This document shows, piece by piece, positions 46,512-57,975 of a stretch of DNA of 64,000 bases. The position numbers and the translations under genes were made by a program. Numbering within the stretch: the stretch's first letter is position 1; the number at the start of each line of letters is the position of its first letter. The notes under the pieces are model-generated. The model saw only the letters and a program-made list of their open reading frames with translations, searched no databases and was not told where the DNA came from. The DNA is from Cryptomeria japonica. Lineage: Eukaryota > Streptophyta > Pinopsida > Cupressales > Cupressaceae. Location: positions 562,131,010 through 562,195,009 of the forward strand of contig NC_081413.1 in assembly GCF_030272615.1 (NCBI RefSeq), given 5' to 3'.

Positions 46512-47690
46512 TGTAGCATCCTAAAATTTCACCCCTTGCAATTTTGACTATATTTTGGGCCCTCGCCTTATTGGTCTCATCGCCATGCTTGATCAACACC
46601 TGTTTATGCCTCCCCTATGCAATCAAGCTTCATTTTTCCACTTTGCACCTTGCATGGCTCTTGATCCTAGCCCAAATTATGGTAGGACCAAGTCGCCATG
46701 CCCCAATCCTCCCTAATGAGGACCCATTTTGGCCCCTAGGACCTATCTCAAATTTGAGCGGGAAATAAATCCCCCATCTTGGCCTATGTCAAAAAATTAA
46801 ATGTTTGATGACATGAAGGTATATGAGGTCTCCCCCTCTTATTTTGATATACAAGCATAAGGAGAATATAAATTCATGAATTCGGAATTGGATCTCAAGC
46901 GTTCAAGCATCAAGCATTCAAGCATCAAGCATTCAAGCATCAATCATCTAGCATTCCTCAAGGCTACATATTCTTCATCTATCCATTCTAGCAACATTAC
47001 ATCATTCATTTGCAAGCATGTGTGTGTTAGGGTTTTGTTATGTTCGTGCCATTTCATACAACATATGTGATTACATCTAAGAAGCAAAGCATCATCATCA
47101 TCTATAGAAAATATAAAGGTATACCTTTCCATCATTTATTTCAAGCATTTGTAGTATTTCATTCAAGGTTAATTCTAAATTGGGGTTAGACTTAGGGGAA
47201 CCCGTATTCCCAAACCCTTTCTTCTTCTTTCTGTGTGCAAGTAGGTACACAAATTCACTTCTAGAATTAAGCTTTATTTGGAGAGATAGAAAAACCCTTT
47301 TCAATGTGCAAAAAGTTCAGAGGACCGATAGGAGGGCGACTTGGTCCAAACACACGGCCCCTGCTACTTTTGGCATATTTCACAGAGCAATTCTGAATCA
47401 TCTCAAACTTCTCAGATCCAAGTGCATGACGAAATCCCAAATATGTAGCTCGTTGTTTCTGCTTACTTTGTCTTCAATATTAGAAGTTTACTTATTCAAC
47501 TTATAAAAAAGGGTCAAACACATTCCAAACACAATCAATCTACTTAGTATTCAGTCATTGTATCATTTTTGGATTGGATATAATGGATTCATCCCCTCTT
47601 TTTAATGTAAAGTTCTCCAAGTGAAAATCGGTTTAGTGATTTCCCCCTTCCATGTGGTGAGTTTGATAAGCCCAAATTTTTCACTTTACA
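46512..47690 (+). repeat. T1 LTR, second copy without A1
   Basis: 1179 bp, TGTAGCATCC to CACTTTACA, followed by ATATT and G1 integrase exactly as at 40252. Because A1 is absent here, it confirms where A1 entered the other copy. Its palindrome lies near 46683-46710. Confidence 0.9.
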
Positions 47691-48803
47691 ATATTAAACC
47701 CTTGTACTTATAGAAAGGAATTAAAAAAAGATGTCAATAGGTTTGTGGCTAGTTGTTTAGAATACCAAAGGATTAAAGCAACATGGACTTTGTCCAAGGA
47801 TTGCCCATGTCTAGGAATAAGCATAGTGCCAATTTGGTGGTGGTTGATAGACTTACCAATATAGCCCACTTCATACCAGAAAATCTAATAGATGGGGCAC
47901 CAGCTATTGCCTACAAGTTTGTACAAGAAATATTTGGATTGTGTGGAGTACCTGAAAAATATTATATCAGGTTTGAGATTCCAGAATCACATCGAGATTC
48001 TGACAAACTTTTTTTGCAGCCCTTGGTACTCAATTAAACATTAGCTCTACCTATCATCCAGAGATAGATGGACAAATAGAAAGGGTCAATCAGGTGGTAG
48101 AGGATCTTCTAAGAATGTACTCCATGAACCAACAATACAAGTGGGAATATTATCTTCTCTTAGTCAAGTTTGCTTATAACAACTCCTATCTGTTGCCACT
48201 AAAGATGACACCATGTGAGGCACTATATGGAAGGAGGTGTGGAACTCCTATCAGTTGGGATAAGCTAGAAGATAGGATAACCCTCGGTCAAAAACTGCTC
48301 TTAGAAATGAAAGAGCAAAAAAAATTAATCAAAAAAGGATTAGTAGAAGCTAATGATTGGTAGAAAAGATATGCAAATGAAAAACAAACTTCCAGACAAT
48401 TTGAAGTGGGAGAGAAAGTACTTCTATGGGTCAAACCCTACAAAAGTGCCATTAAATTTGGAAAGTCATCCAAACTTGCACCTAGATATGTAGGACCATT
48501 TTAGGTCCTTGAAATTATCAACCCAATCACTTATAGAATTGATCTACCAACAACTCTCGCCCAATTGCATGACATTTTTCCTGTTTTTTATCTTAAAAAG
48601 TACATATTTGATTTCGCACATATGATCGATTGGAACTCCTTGCAAGTACAGGACATAGGGGTGGTCATGATCGAGATATTCAAGTTGCTCGATGTACGTA
48701 AGTGTTACGTAACAGAGAATTAACTTAGTGCAAGTTCTAGTGGGATCTATACTTTAATGACAATGCCACCTGGGAGGACTACAATAAAATCCACCAAATA
48801 TTT
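47691..48803 (+). pseudogene. G1 integrase and chromodomain, copy 2
   Basis: Same start as copy 1 (KPLYL, stop, KGIKK, one extra A, DVNRFVASCLEYQRIKA) and the same missing stretch before MDFVQGLPMSRNKHSANLVV. The first catalytic Asp is kept (VVVDRLTN); the region of the second is scrambled (near 47985); the Glu is in YHPEIDGQIERVNQVVEDLL. The frame at 48094-48363 reads WEYYLLLVKFAYNNSYLLPL and MTPCEALYGRRC. The GPY/F module follows (KLAPRYVGPF, stop). A chromodomain remnant ends it at about 48640-48803: in a shifted frame NATWEDYNKIHQIFPH. The chromodomain marks G1 as a chromovirus. Frameshifts and stops make it inactive. Confidence 0.88.
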
Positions 48804-48932
48804 CCACATCTATTAAATATTTATAACAAATGAAACTTATTTTATTATGCATGGATAAACAATGTTGAACTTCATGTTTTCTTTTATGATACTTAAAATC
48901 ATCGAGGATGATGATTCACAAGGGGAAGGTTA

Positions 48933-49560
48933 TGTTACTTTCCACTTGTGCCCTAAATATTTTGATGATGTTTTATACACTAATACTTACCACTTAATAT
49001 TGTTGAATGGTGATTTGCAATGCACATGTTAAAGATTTGGTTCTAATCATTATGATATGAGTTATTTTTTTTAGCAATGTATGCAAATGTTAACGTTATG
49101 CTAAGATTTCAGACTAACTACATGATTTTGACCTAGTGGATGCAGGAAGGTCGTCATCCTCTGAGAAGAGAGGGTAAGTATCATCAAGAATGAGAGGTAA
49201 AAGAAGGACCTAATACCATCTCAGATGGCATTAGAACCAACTTCTTTTACTTCCCTATGAAGGGTCGGGCCTTTCCAGTTGGAAGTGGTGTGGGGGACTA
49301 GCAAGTCCGTGGTTGGGCAAAAAATTGCCCTGACAATACTTTCAACATTGTAAAGATCTTCTAAGTTCAAGATGAATTCCAAAAAGCTGTAAACACTAAA
49401 CCTCTCTTATATATATACTTATGTTGTACTATGTTATGTTTAAACAATTAATGTTATGCAAATATTTACATCTTTTCTAGTTTTATTTCTTTCTTTCTGT
49501 TTTAAAAAAAGGGGGTTATCTAGATTTGAAAAGAACTCCTCCAAATTATTACACCTCATA
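48933..49560 (+). repeat. Probable G1 3' LTR
   Basis: A purine-rich AGGGGAAGGTTA is followed by TGTTACTTTCCACTTGTGCC, the layout expected at the start of a chromovirus 3' LTR. A TATATATA run lies near 49410. The 3' end is not clear and no partner LTR is in the window. 48804-48932 is untranslated. Confidence 0.5.
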
Positions 49561-50207
49561 AGCTTGATGATAACTGAATCTATAATTTTTGGAAACTACA
49601 ACATATTACCTCATAAATGAATTCAAAGTTTATCAAACTTTTATAATAAAACAACAAAACAACAAAAATGACAGAATTTCACTTAACTAATTTCAAATTG
49701 AAATCCAAATAATATAAACATCCAATTTTCCATATGTATGAAGCACATCTGTTTCTTGACGAGATGAACTTTAGTCTTTGAAGATTGCATTTAGATTGCA
49801 GGAAATGGTTGCCAAACTCTTTCTTGGAAATGGTTGTCAAACTCTTTCTCAGTTAACAGCAACTTGAAAAAGCTGAAGTGTCAATTGCATGGACAGCTCT
49901 TCATAACTGAGAGATCTAAAAATAGACTAATGCAAACTGATTGTCAAACTAGGTATAGCAATGATAGACTAAAAATAGAACTGGTAGTTATTGATTTGAA
50001 GTATGGTGGAGAAGTTGAGTTAAGGGCAGTGAGACTCAAGCATCACCTAACAACAAAATATATAAAGACCACCAGATAATATTGTTATTGTAGAAGCCAA
50101 GGATCAATCTGTACCAGTCACTGCTATTGATTTGAACTATAGAGCTATAGAACTATTATCGCTTAAAAATCCTAGATTTAGGTATGTGAGATTGGAAGCA
50201 TGTATAT
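49561..50207. other. No gene recognised
   Basis: AT-rich. A short direct duplication (TGGAAATGGTTGYCAAACTC) occurs near 49802 and 49827. The 81-codon frame at 49834-50079 has no recognised motif. Confidence 0.4.
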
Positions 50208-52510
50208 TCAAGTTTCCCAACCCCTCATAACTGCGAATTGCCACATCTCCATGAATCCTTGTAACCTGGCATCCAAAGTCGGAAACCCAAAATTAGTGGG
50301 CTACATTGGGAAGATTGATGAATTTCAATTTTAGGACAGTGAGGAGAAGAGAGCCCCCAAGATCCACCCTGGAAGAATCGTCAATCTTCTTATCAGTCTT
50401 GGATCTCTATAATAGATTTGTGAAGACATGCTTTCCACATGCTTTTCAGCTGGAGGCTAAGAGTCCATAGTCCCAATATGAACAGTTGGATTCATCTTGC
50501 AGCTGAGAAATAGGTTGAACACATGGATCTACATATATCTTATAGAGATCCAAAGATGAGGCTTAACGCTCTTTCCCTGGTGGAGCTTGGGGACTCTATT
50601 TTCTGGTGTGAAATTCATCAATCTTTCCAAGATAACAAACTAATTTTAGGGTTTTCTGATCCTTGATGATATTTGATCGTCATCATCAATCTTCCCAAGA
50701 TAACCACTAATTTTGGGGTTTTGTGATCTTTGGTGATGTTTGATCATCAGTGTGGATGATGCCATGTTTGAGGGTTTCATGGCTGTGTGCCCATATCTTA
50801 GAATGTTGGGAACTCGCGGTTGTTTGGGATTGAAAAGATTGAATATACGTTATTCCAATTTCATGTACCTAATTCTAAGAATTTTAAGCCCTGATATATC
50901 ATTGAATGTCGCCAATCCAGGACTTCGTAGTACTACTGATCTTAATGGGTTTCCTGGGCTGTAAGTGCTGGTAATCCATGGCCAATGTTTCGAGGTTAGT
51001 ATGTTTTTGTACATTGAAATTAAATATTCTGAGCTTAAGATGATATTTTATGTCCTCTGTTCACTGTAGAGAATGATACTCAGCTTCTATCTTAATTACA
51101 ACATTATCTTCTGGTCTTCATAAATTTGTTTATAGTAACACTGTTTCTATCAAATCGGCAGTCTTCGGATCATCCAAGGTGATTTGAAGGTTCAAACAGC
51201 GAATACGTTTGTCATCTTTCTGTTTTTCAAAATCTTGGCGATAAAATTTGAGAAAGGCTATTTTCCTCCATAAGAATCGCCATCACAGGGGAAAACGTAC
51301 GACATCTCTGTAAGAAATACTTGACAGAATATAAGTTGAAGAAAATTATGTGATAATGGAGAAAACTCTTGCCATTGATGCTATCATATTTTCTTCGACT
51401 GCAAAAGAACCTCTGCGATTCTACGGAGTAACAAAACAAATATTTACCTTTAATGCTGTTTGTTTACCATTGGGTGTGTGCAAGAACATTTGTAATGGGG
51501 AACATGACGTATATAATCCACTTTCGGAATATAGAAACAATAAAATGTTTTCAGAGATAGGAAAAAACCCCAAAATTAGTGGGTATCTTGGGGAGATTGA
51601 TGAATTTCAATTGTAGGTTAATGAGGTTTTCACATTTAAAAACAGAGCAAAGACAAGCATTGTGCTGGAGCAGGGCGCTGTTAATATGTCATCTTTCTGT
51701 TTCTCAAATTCTTGGCAACAAAAAATGAGATCAGGTATTTTCTTCCAAATTATGTCATTTTGGTACTTAGCTTCTATCTTGGTTACAACATTATCTTGTG
51801 GTCTTTATATATTTGTTGACAGTAACACTATTTCCATCAAATCGTCAGTCTTGGTATCATCCAAGGTGATTTGAAGGTCTAAGCAGCGAATACGAGCATC
51901 CAGGTGAGACAGAGCATTGCTAATTATTACGATGATGATAGTTTTATGTTGATTACAACATTATCTTCTGGTCTTTATATATTTGTTGGCAGTAACACTA
52001 TTTCTATCAAATCGGTGATTTGAGGGTCTAAGCAGCGAATACGAGCATTGCTAATTGTTACGCTTTTCAAAATCTTGGCAATAAAAATTGAGAAAGGGTA
52101 TTTTCCTTGATAAGATTCGCCATCACAGGGAAAAACATGCGACATCTCTGCAATTCTAGGGAGTAACAAAACACCTATTTATAATGAAGATTAAATCCGT
52201 TTCCGTTTCTTTACCGTTGGGTGTGTGCAAGAACATTTGTAATGGGGAAAAATGTATATTCAAGTTTTTCAATCCCAAATAACCGCAAATCCCCAAATTT
52301 CGAAGATGTGGGAACAGGTCCATGAATCTTTCAAACATGGCATCATCCACTTTCGGAATATCGAAACAATAAAATGTTTTCAGAGATCAGAAAACCCCAA
52401 AATTAGAGGGTATCTTGGGGAGATTGATGAATTTTGAAATTATTGGTTAATGAGGTTTTCACACTTAAAAACAGAGCCCCCAAGCTCCACCATGGAAGAG
52501 ACTAACTTGG
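50208..52510. pseudogene. Rearranged fragments of an LRR-like (possibly F-box/LRR) gene
   Basis: The peptide DDAMFEGFMAVCPYLRML, then CLGLKRLNI, on the plus strand at 50748-50850 has a near twin on the minus strand at 52350-52250 (DDAMFERFMDLFPHLRNLGI) and a third, decayed one at 50290-50208 (minus). Minus-strand fragments VFPCDGESYQGKYPFSIFIA and KSVTISNARIRCLD occur at 51950-52170, with partial repeats at 51110-51330 and 51765-51900. A motif around CCCCAAAATTAGTGGGTATC occurs five times: three times on plus (50286, 51566, 52391) and twice inverted (50609, 50681). The leucine spacing suggests an LRR protein; the family is uncertain and no copy is intact. Confidence 0.55.
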
Positions 52511-53468
52511 GAACAGCTCATGTCCAGTTTTAGGTGCCGGCCAAAGTGATTCCATATAAAGATCTATAACAACTGCATCTCCAACACCGTTGATTTAGTT
52601 GGCAACGGGTGAAACCACTGCAAGTTCTGCAAGTTTTACTAACTGGATAGCAGGTTTTTATTTGAAGGTGAATGGAGTCCAAAATTTACAATAAGAAAAT
52701 AAGATTAAGGAAAAATAAATTTATTGGTGAAAAAATCAGGTCCAAAGAATTAATTGTTTGAAAGTTATTAAAGTTTCAATTTGTGAAAAATCGAAAATAA
52801 AGAGATTTCCGAAGCTTCAACAGTTCGTAAATGGATTCGAGGATCAAAACATTGGCAATTTTTTGAAAAGTTTCAATTTTTGAATCTGCTGTATTTTCAA
52901 ATTTTTAATTTCATGTTTTGGCATTTTTCCACCATTTGGCAATTTCTATATTTTAATTTCAGCTCCAAAACATAAGAAAGTCTATTTAAGACTCATATGT
53001 AGAAACTGAGAGGTTAGTTGTTGGAGTTGTTGTATGAGAGTTTTGGAGAGCTTAGTTTCTAGGTTGGGAAATAGAATTGTGAGGGTTTCTAGAAAACTCT
53101 GTATTGAAAATATTTTTTGATAATAATAAAAATATAGATTTTCAGTGTTTCTTTGTTGTGTTTTTTGTTTCTTGGGTTGTTCTCTCATCAATGATTTTCT
53201 CAAAATCTTAAATTTTTTTTCTCTCACACCCACCACAAAAGCCCATTTTATTTGTCATGCATCATGTACTAATCAATTCATCGACACCAAGATGCCCAGT
53301 GATACATATTTTGTAATTTTATTGGAGAATATAACTCTACTAGCTTCAAGTTTATATTTAATAGTGTTTTGTCAACACTATAAATCGATCGTGCTAGAAC
53401 AACGGTTTAAGGAATATTCTCTTCCAATGTATTATGACAGATCAAATTAATATGGAGTCTTATATTAG
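52511..53468. other. No gene recognised
   Basis: AT-rich with many TTTTT/AAAAA runs; the short frames at 52982-53450 are low-complexity. Confidence 0.4.
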
Positions 53469-53509
53469 CGCACACACACACACACATATATATATATATA
53501 CACACACAC
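53469..53509. repeat. CA/TA microsatellite
   Basis: A (CA)n run, then (TA)n, then (CA)n. Confidence 0.95.
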
Positions 53510-53676
53510 TTACTTTAGGGTATAAAATTGATAAAAAATAAGAGTCTCGAGAATGATATATTATGGTATATTTTTTTAATTTATAATTTTAATATATATA
53601 AGCTAGTAGTAGTCATGATGCAACATGGAATACATTAAATAAGTTAATATATAATTATACTATTGTACTATTAGAC

Positions 53677-54390
53677 TTAGGGTTAGGGTTAAAGATGTAA
53701 GGTTACGATTATGATTAGGGTTAGAGTTAGGATTTACATCATGTTTGGCTTAGGGTTAGAGAGTTAGGGTTAGGGTTATCTTAAGGAGTATTGTTAGGGT
53801 TTACATAATGGTTAGGCTTACTTAGGTTTATGGCTAGGGTTAGAATATAAATCATGGTTAGTGTTAGGGTTATAGTCAAGTTTAGGGTAAGAATTATGGT
53901 TATAGTTAGATTTTAGGGTATAGGTTAGAATTAAGGTTAGGGTTAAAGTTTAGTGTTATGGTCAGGGTTTATGCAGTGGTTAGGTTAGGATTTACATCAC
54001 GATTAGGGTTACAGTTAGGATTAGAGTTAAGGGTTACGGCTAGGATTAGGGTTATGGTTAGTGTAACAAGGTTCAAGGTTAGTGTTAAGATTTAGGGTTG
54101 GGATAGATGCATATTGCTAGGGTTATGGTTCATAATTATGATAAGGATATTGTTAGGATTAGGTTTCGGGCTATGGTTTGGGTTAGGTTTACATCATGCT
54201 TAGGGTTAGGGATAAGTTTAGGGTTAAGTTATGTTTAGAGTTCAAATAGGGTTAAAGTTATAGTTCAATTAGGGTTATGGTTCATGCACAATAATGGCTA
54301 GGGTTAAGGTTAGGTTAGAGTTGGAGTTTAATTAGGGGGAATATTTGAGTTAGGATTAGATTTAGAGTTAATTATAGTTAGTTAGAGTTA
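53677..54390. repeat. Degenerate telomere-like (TTAGGG) tract
   Basis: About 700 bp built from TTAGGG-like words with frequent variants (GGTTAG, GTTAGGATTTACATCA). Short perfect runs such as TTAGGGTTAGGGTT occur at 53677 and 53765. Spacing is irregular, so it is an old interstitial tract or a minisatellite of that composition, not a chromosome end. Confidence 0.8.
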
Positions 54391-54874
54391 GGGAGAATAG
54401 TAAAGATTTATAGCTACTTGAGGATATGCTAAATTTAAACATAATTTTAATTATTTGAAACCATATTAACCAAGAACCATGGGTTTAGGATGTATCATAT
54501 TTTTTAATTTAAATATTGACCTATTCATATAAAGAGATATTTGTGACATAATCTTTTGGTTTTTATTAATTAAATTATAAACACATTGTTTATTTTTTCT
54601 TGATATTTTATTTTAACTTGTGTATCTATATTTAACACAATATAAATTTTGTCTAAGAAATTGAAAGAGATTTTTTGAAAGTACATAGTAACAATCAAAG
54701 AAGAAAAGTAAGTTTCATAGTTTCTAAATAAGCAAAATGGAAATAGAGAGTGAAAATTGAATTTTTAAAACATAAAAAGGATAATTTACAATTGCACATT
54801 TAACTCTAATTTAAAAATTTAATATAATTTTTATTAAATAAAAACCTAATTTTATCAATAATAAATAAATAATT
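54391..54874. other. No gene recognised
   Basis: Very AT-rich; may include the 5' untranslated part of LINE-B. Confidence 0.4.
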
Positions 54875-56966
54875 TCACTCACATAAAATCAAAACAAATA
54901 TATAAAATAATAATATCATAAGAAACGAGGAGCAACATAAGGCTTAAGAATAATAAATGGCATCAAGTGGGTGAGGCAAAAGTTTGAATTATGTGAAGGT
55001 GAGAACTTGTAGAAATGGTGGAGGCGGTGCATGTGATGAGCTAGAGGATTCTGAGGAGGATGGTTAGATGTCTAGGGATGACACTAACCATTTAAAGGAC
55101 CAAAATGGAGATGATGATGGGGGGGAAAGATTCTTTGTTCCCCCAAGCCCTCCCAAATCTTGTTTTTGAGGGTCCTAATGGATTGATTTCTTTACCTACA
55201 TCAAAGGACTTACCAAATAAAATCTAGAAATGTGCTAAGCTTTTTAGCTCATGCCTTAAAGTTAAGATTTCAACCCTTGTTTTTCATTCTGTGGACCCTA
55301 TTTATGGCTCTTGTTCCATCACTATCCTAGATAGCATTGTGGATAAGGGCATTTCTACTATGGAATGTTCCCTTGTGGGGAAGTTTATTAGTCGTTTCCC
55401 AAACATTAAATTAGTCAGGGCTTGGGTTGCTAGGAAGTGGAAGGGTAAAGGTCAGGTTGATGTTGATGTTGTTGTTATGACAAAAGGGTTTATCTCTTTC
55501 ATCTTTACCTTTGAAGAGGATCTCTCTTTTGTGCTTTCGGGCAAGCCTTGAATACTATGGTATACTTCTCTTTCTCTGAGGAGATGGGACCCTGGTTTTA
55601 ACCTCAAGGAATATTCATGTGATATGGCTCATGAATTCATCAAACCAAGTGATTTTTATGCAAGGGTTTGTGTAAACATCAAATAGTTTGTAGATATTCC
55701 TTTGGAGATTAACTTTAACTCCAAATTGGGTGTGTTGGTTCAGCCGATGGAATTTAAATTTTGTTCCCTTTGCTTGTTTCCATTGCTAAAAGGGTGAACA
55801 TTGGGCTGGGGATTGTTTGTCTAAGGCTTCTACTATTGTTAAGAAAGTTTGGAAGAAGGATCCCGAAAGTCTCCGGAGGAAAAGATGGTTGAAAACGTGT
55901 ATAAGGAAGTCCTCGATATGAACTCCGAAGGTGGCCCTAAGGAAAAGGATGTTGATTTGGTGACCATTTCTGATGGAGTGGCCATGGATGTGGATGTAAA
56001 TTTGCGAGGGAATGCGAGTTCATTGGTATTGGTGGTGGATATCCCTAATGACTTTGATATGATATCTAGTGTTGTTGGATCTATGAATGAGAAGAGACGA
56101 ATGTGGTTTCTCCCCTGGATGCTTCCAGTTCTATTGAGGAGGAGTCGTGTATGGTAGTTAAGTCAAGAAACAGTAGGAAATCCTCTCCCCCTCCTAGTTC
56201 GGCTAGGGTTAAAACAAGGAGTCATCTGAAAGAAAACTATGGCTCTAGTTCTAGGAGCATGTATAGACTCTCAAGTTCCATGATCAAAGATAGACAAAGT
56301 AAGTTTGATGTGGCAGAAGGTACGCAAAGAACCCTTCAGGAGATGGGGCCTTGTTGGCTCACCACACTCTTCTAAATTAAGGTCATTTCATAGAATATAC
56401 ATGGGATGAAGAACCCTCAAAAAAATGATCTCCTATCCAATTTAATTTGAGATCATAGACCTAACATTTTTCAGGTGTATGAAATGAAGATGCAATGTGA
56501 TAAACTTCTTAAGATTAAATTTGTTGTTTTTATGGATACTAATATTCATTGTTGTGTTGTTGATGGTGCTTTCGGTGGCATTGCTACTTTTTGGAACCCC
56601 AGATTAATTAAGGGTACGGTGATTTGATCTGGCCCTAGTCATATTGCTACTAGCATCGTACATTTGAGGGATGGGACTATTTAGATTACGTCTAATACCT
56701 ATGCTCCAAATAATAAGATTGCAAGAAAAGCCTAGTGGTCCTCTCTTTGTGACTTTAGAGCTAAATATCAGATGGATAAATGGATCCTTATGGGAGATTT
56801 TAACACTCCTATCTCTAGCTTTGAAAAAATGGGAGGTTCCCCAATTGCAGAAGGTAGTAAGATGGATCTGGTTGGCTTGGCTTTCACTTGGTGAAATATA
56901 CATAGTGGAAGTGATCTCATCTAGGTTAAATTGAATAGCGCCTTGATTTCTTTGGATTGGCTACTT
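54875..56966 (+). mobile_element. LINE-B, second copy of the LINE-A family
   Basis: Aligns with 1-2235 at roughly 90% by eye. ORF1 pieces lie at 55291-55551 (CSITILDSIVDKGISTMECS, LSFVLSGKP) and 55849-56375; knuckle remnant EHWAGDC near 55800; endonuclease part at 56460-56940 with the equivalent of MGDFN near 56790. It lacks about 100 nt of LINE-A around 780-880. It stops at 56966 and joins T3 integrase in the opposite orientation, so the RT half is missing. LINEs usually lose their 5' end, so this is a secondary deletion. Confidence 0.85.
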
Positions 56967-57019
56967 GTGGTCGAAGCTCTTGGGTAGGGGCACAGATAAA
57001 ATTGCTATGTTGTTAACAC

Positions 57020-57540
57020 TGATGACATTTTTTAACAAATGCAAAGAATCTTTTTCCATGGTTTGCCAATAATATCCCATTCAGAGCAATCTTTGAACCA
57101 AGGCCTACCCCCAAAATGCTCCCCACAAGCACCTGAATGCACTTCTTCGAGAGTGATAGGGACCTCAACCTTGTTTAAGCATCGAAGAAGAAGACCATTA
57201 TAACCCCTCCTATAGAGAACATTAGAGAGGATAATGTATCTAGCAACCAATTTGTGAAACCTAGCCCTAGTATTCATATTCATAGAGTCAAGAAAGGTAC
57301 CATCACTCAAATATCTTATGACATGCGAGTACCATTCATCAGAATTTATAATGCAACAATATGCCACATCACTAGGATTATCAGCAATAGCCAGGGAAGT
57401 AAGGTTGTGAATAGCGAATTTAAGATCTACCAAGGGGTCCTCTAGAAACACAAGAGGCAACACATGCCATCGCATTAGCATGTTGATTATGTTTTCGAGG
57501 AATGGGCTCCATGGTATAAGAATCAAATTTTTGCAACAAG
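57020..57540 (-). pseudogene. T3 integrase N-terminal zinc region
   Basis: The 164-codon frame includes ADNPSDVAYCCIINSDEWYS (linker), FHKLVARYIILSNVLYRRGY and LEEVHSGACGEHFGG, the H-x-H part of the integrase zinc finger. The next motif (TMEKDSLH) and a cysteine remnant need a frame shift near 57050. The catalytic core is absent because the element ends at 56966. Confidence 0.78.
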
Positions 57541-57554
57541 GATAAAGATAGATC

Positions 57555-57860
57555 TTTATATTGTGATAGTTTGTCTTGCTTATCTTGATAAACTCATCTC
57601 ACTTGTCTTATAATTAGCTAAGAATCTCCATCAATATGTAGATTTTTTACACTTAACGCCAAGGTTGCTTTAATTCCATCTATAAGAGCTTCGTATTCAT
57701 CAATATTGTTGGTACATAATAAATTGAGATGATATGATAAAGGAATGGGCTTCTTTTAGGAGAAATTAAGACCACCCCTGCGCCTAATCCTGTATGACAC
57801 TTAGAACCATCAAAGTATAGTTCCCAAGTCTCATCAACCTAAATGGAAATAATGCATTCA
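57555..57860 (-). pseudogene. T3 second (archaeal-like) RNase H domain
   Basis: Read across frames: VDETWELYFDGSKCHTGLGA then GVVLISPKRSPF (57850-57750), LCTNNIDEYEALIDGIKATL (57715-57660) and KNLHIDGDS (57640-57620), a stop, then LIIRQV. The acidic residues of the RNase H site (FDGS, EYEAL, DGDS) are all preserved although the frame is broken. This extra domain is typical of Tat/Ogre elements. Confidence 0.8.
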
Positions 57861-57975
57861 TCAGGAAAAGACTCTGGATTAGATAGGGAGAAGGGTGAAG
57901 GAGCATCAACTAAATGATTAGTCAATGCTTGACCCTTTATTGTCTTTTGTGAGACAAAATTAAGGTTAAAATCAG

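Noticed and set aside
49834-50079. 81-codon frame as a host gene
   Set aside because: No motif, and the neighbourhood is rearranged repeats.
53677-54390. Chromosome end
   Set aside because: The tract is degenerate and followed by 10 kb of other sequence.
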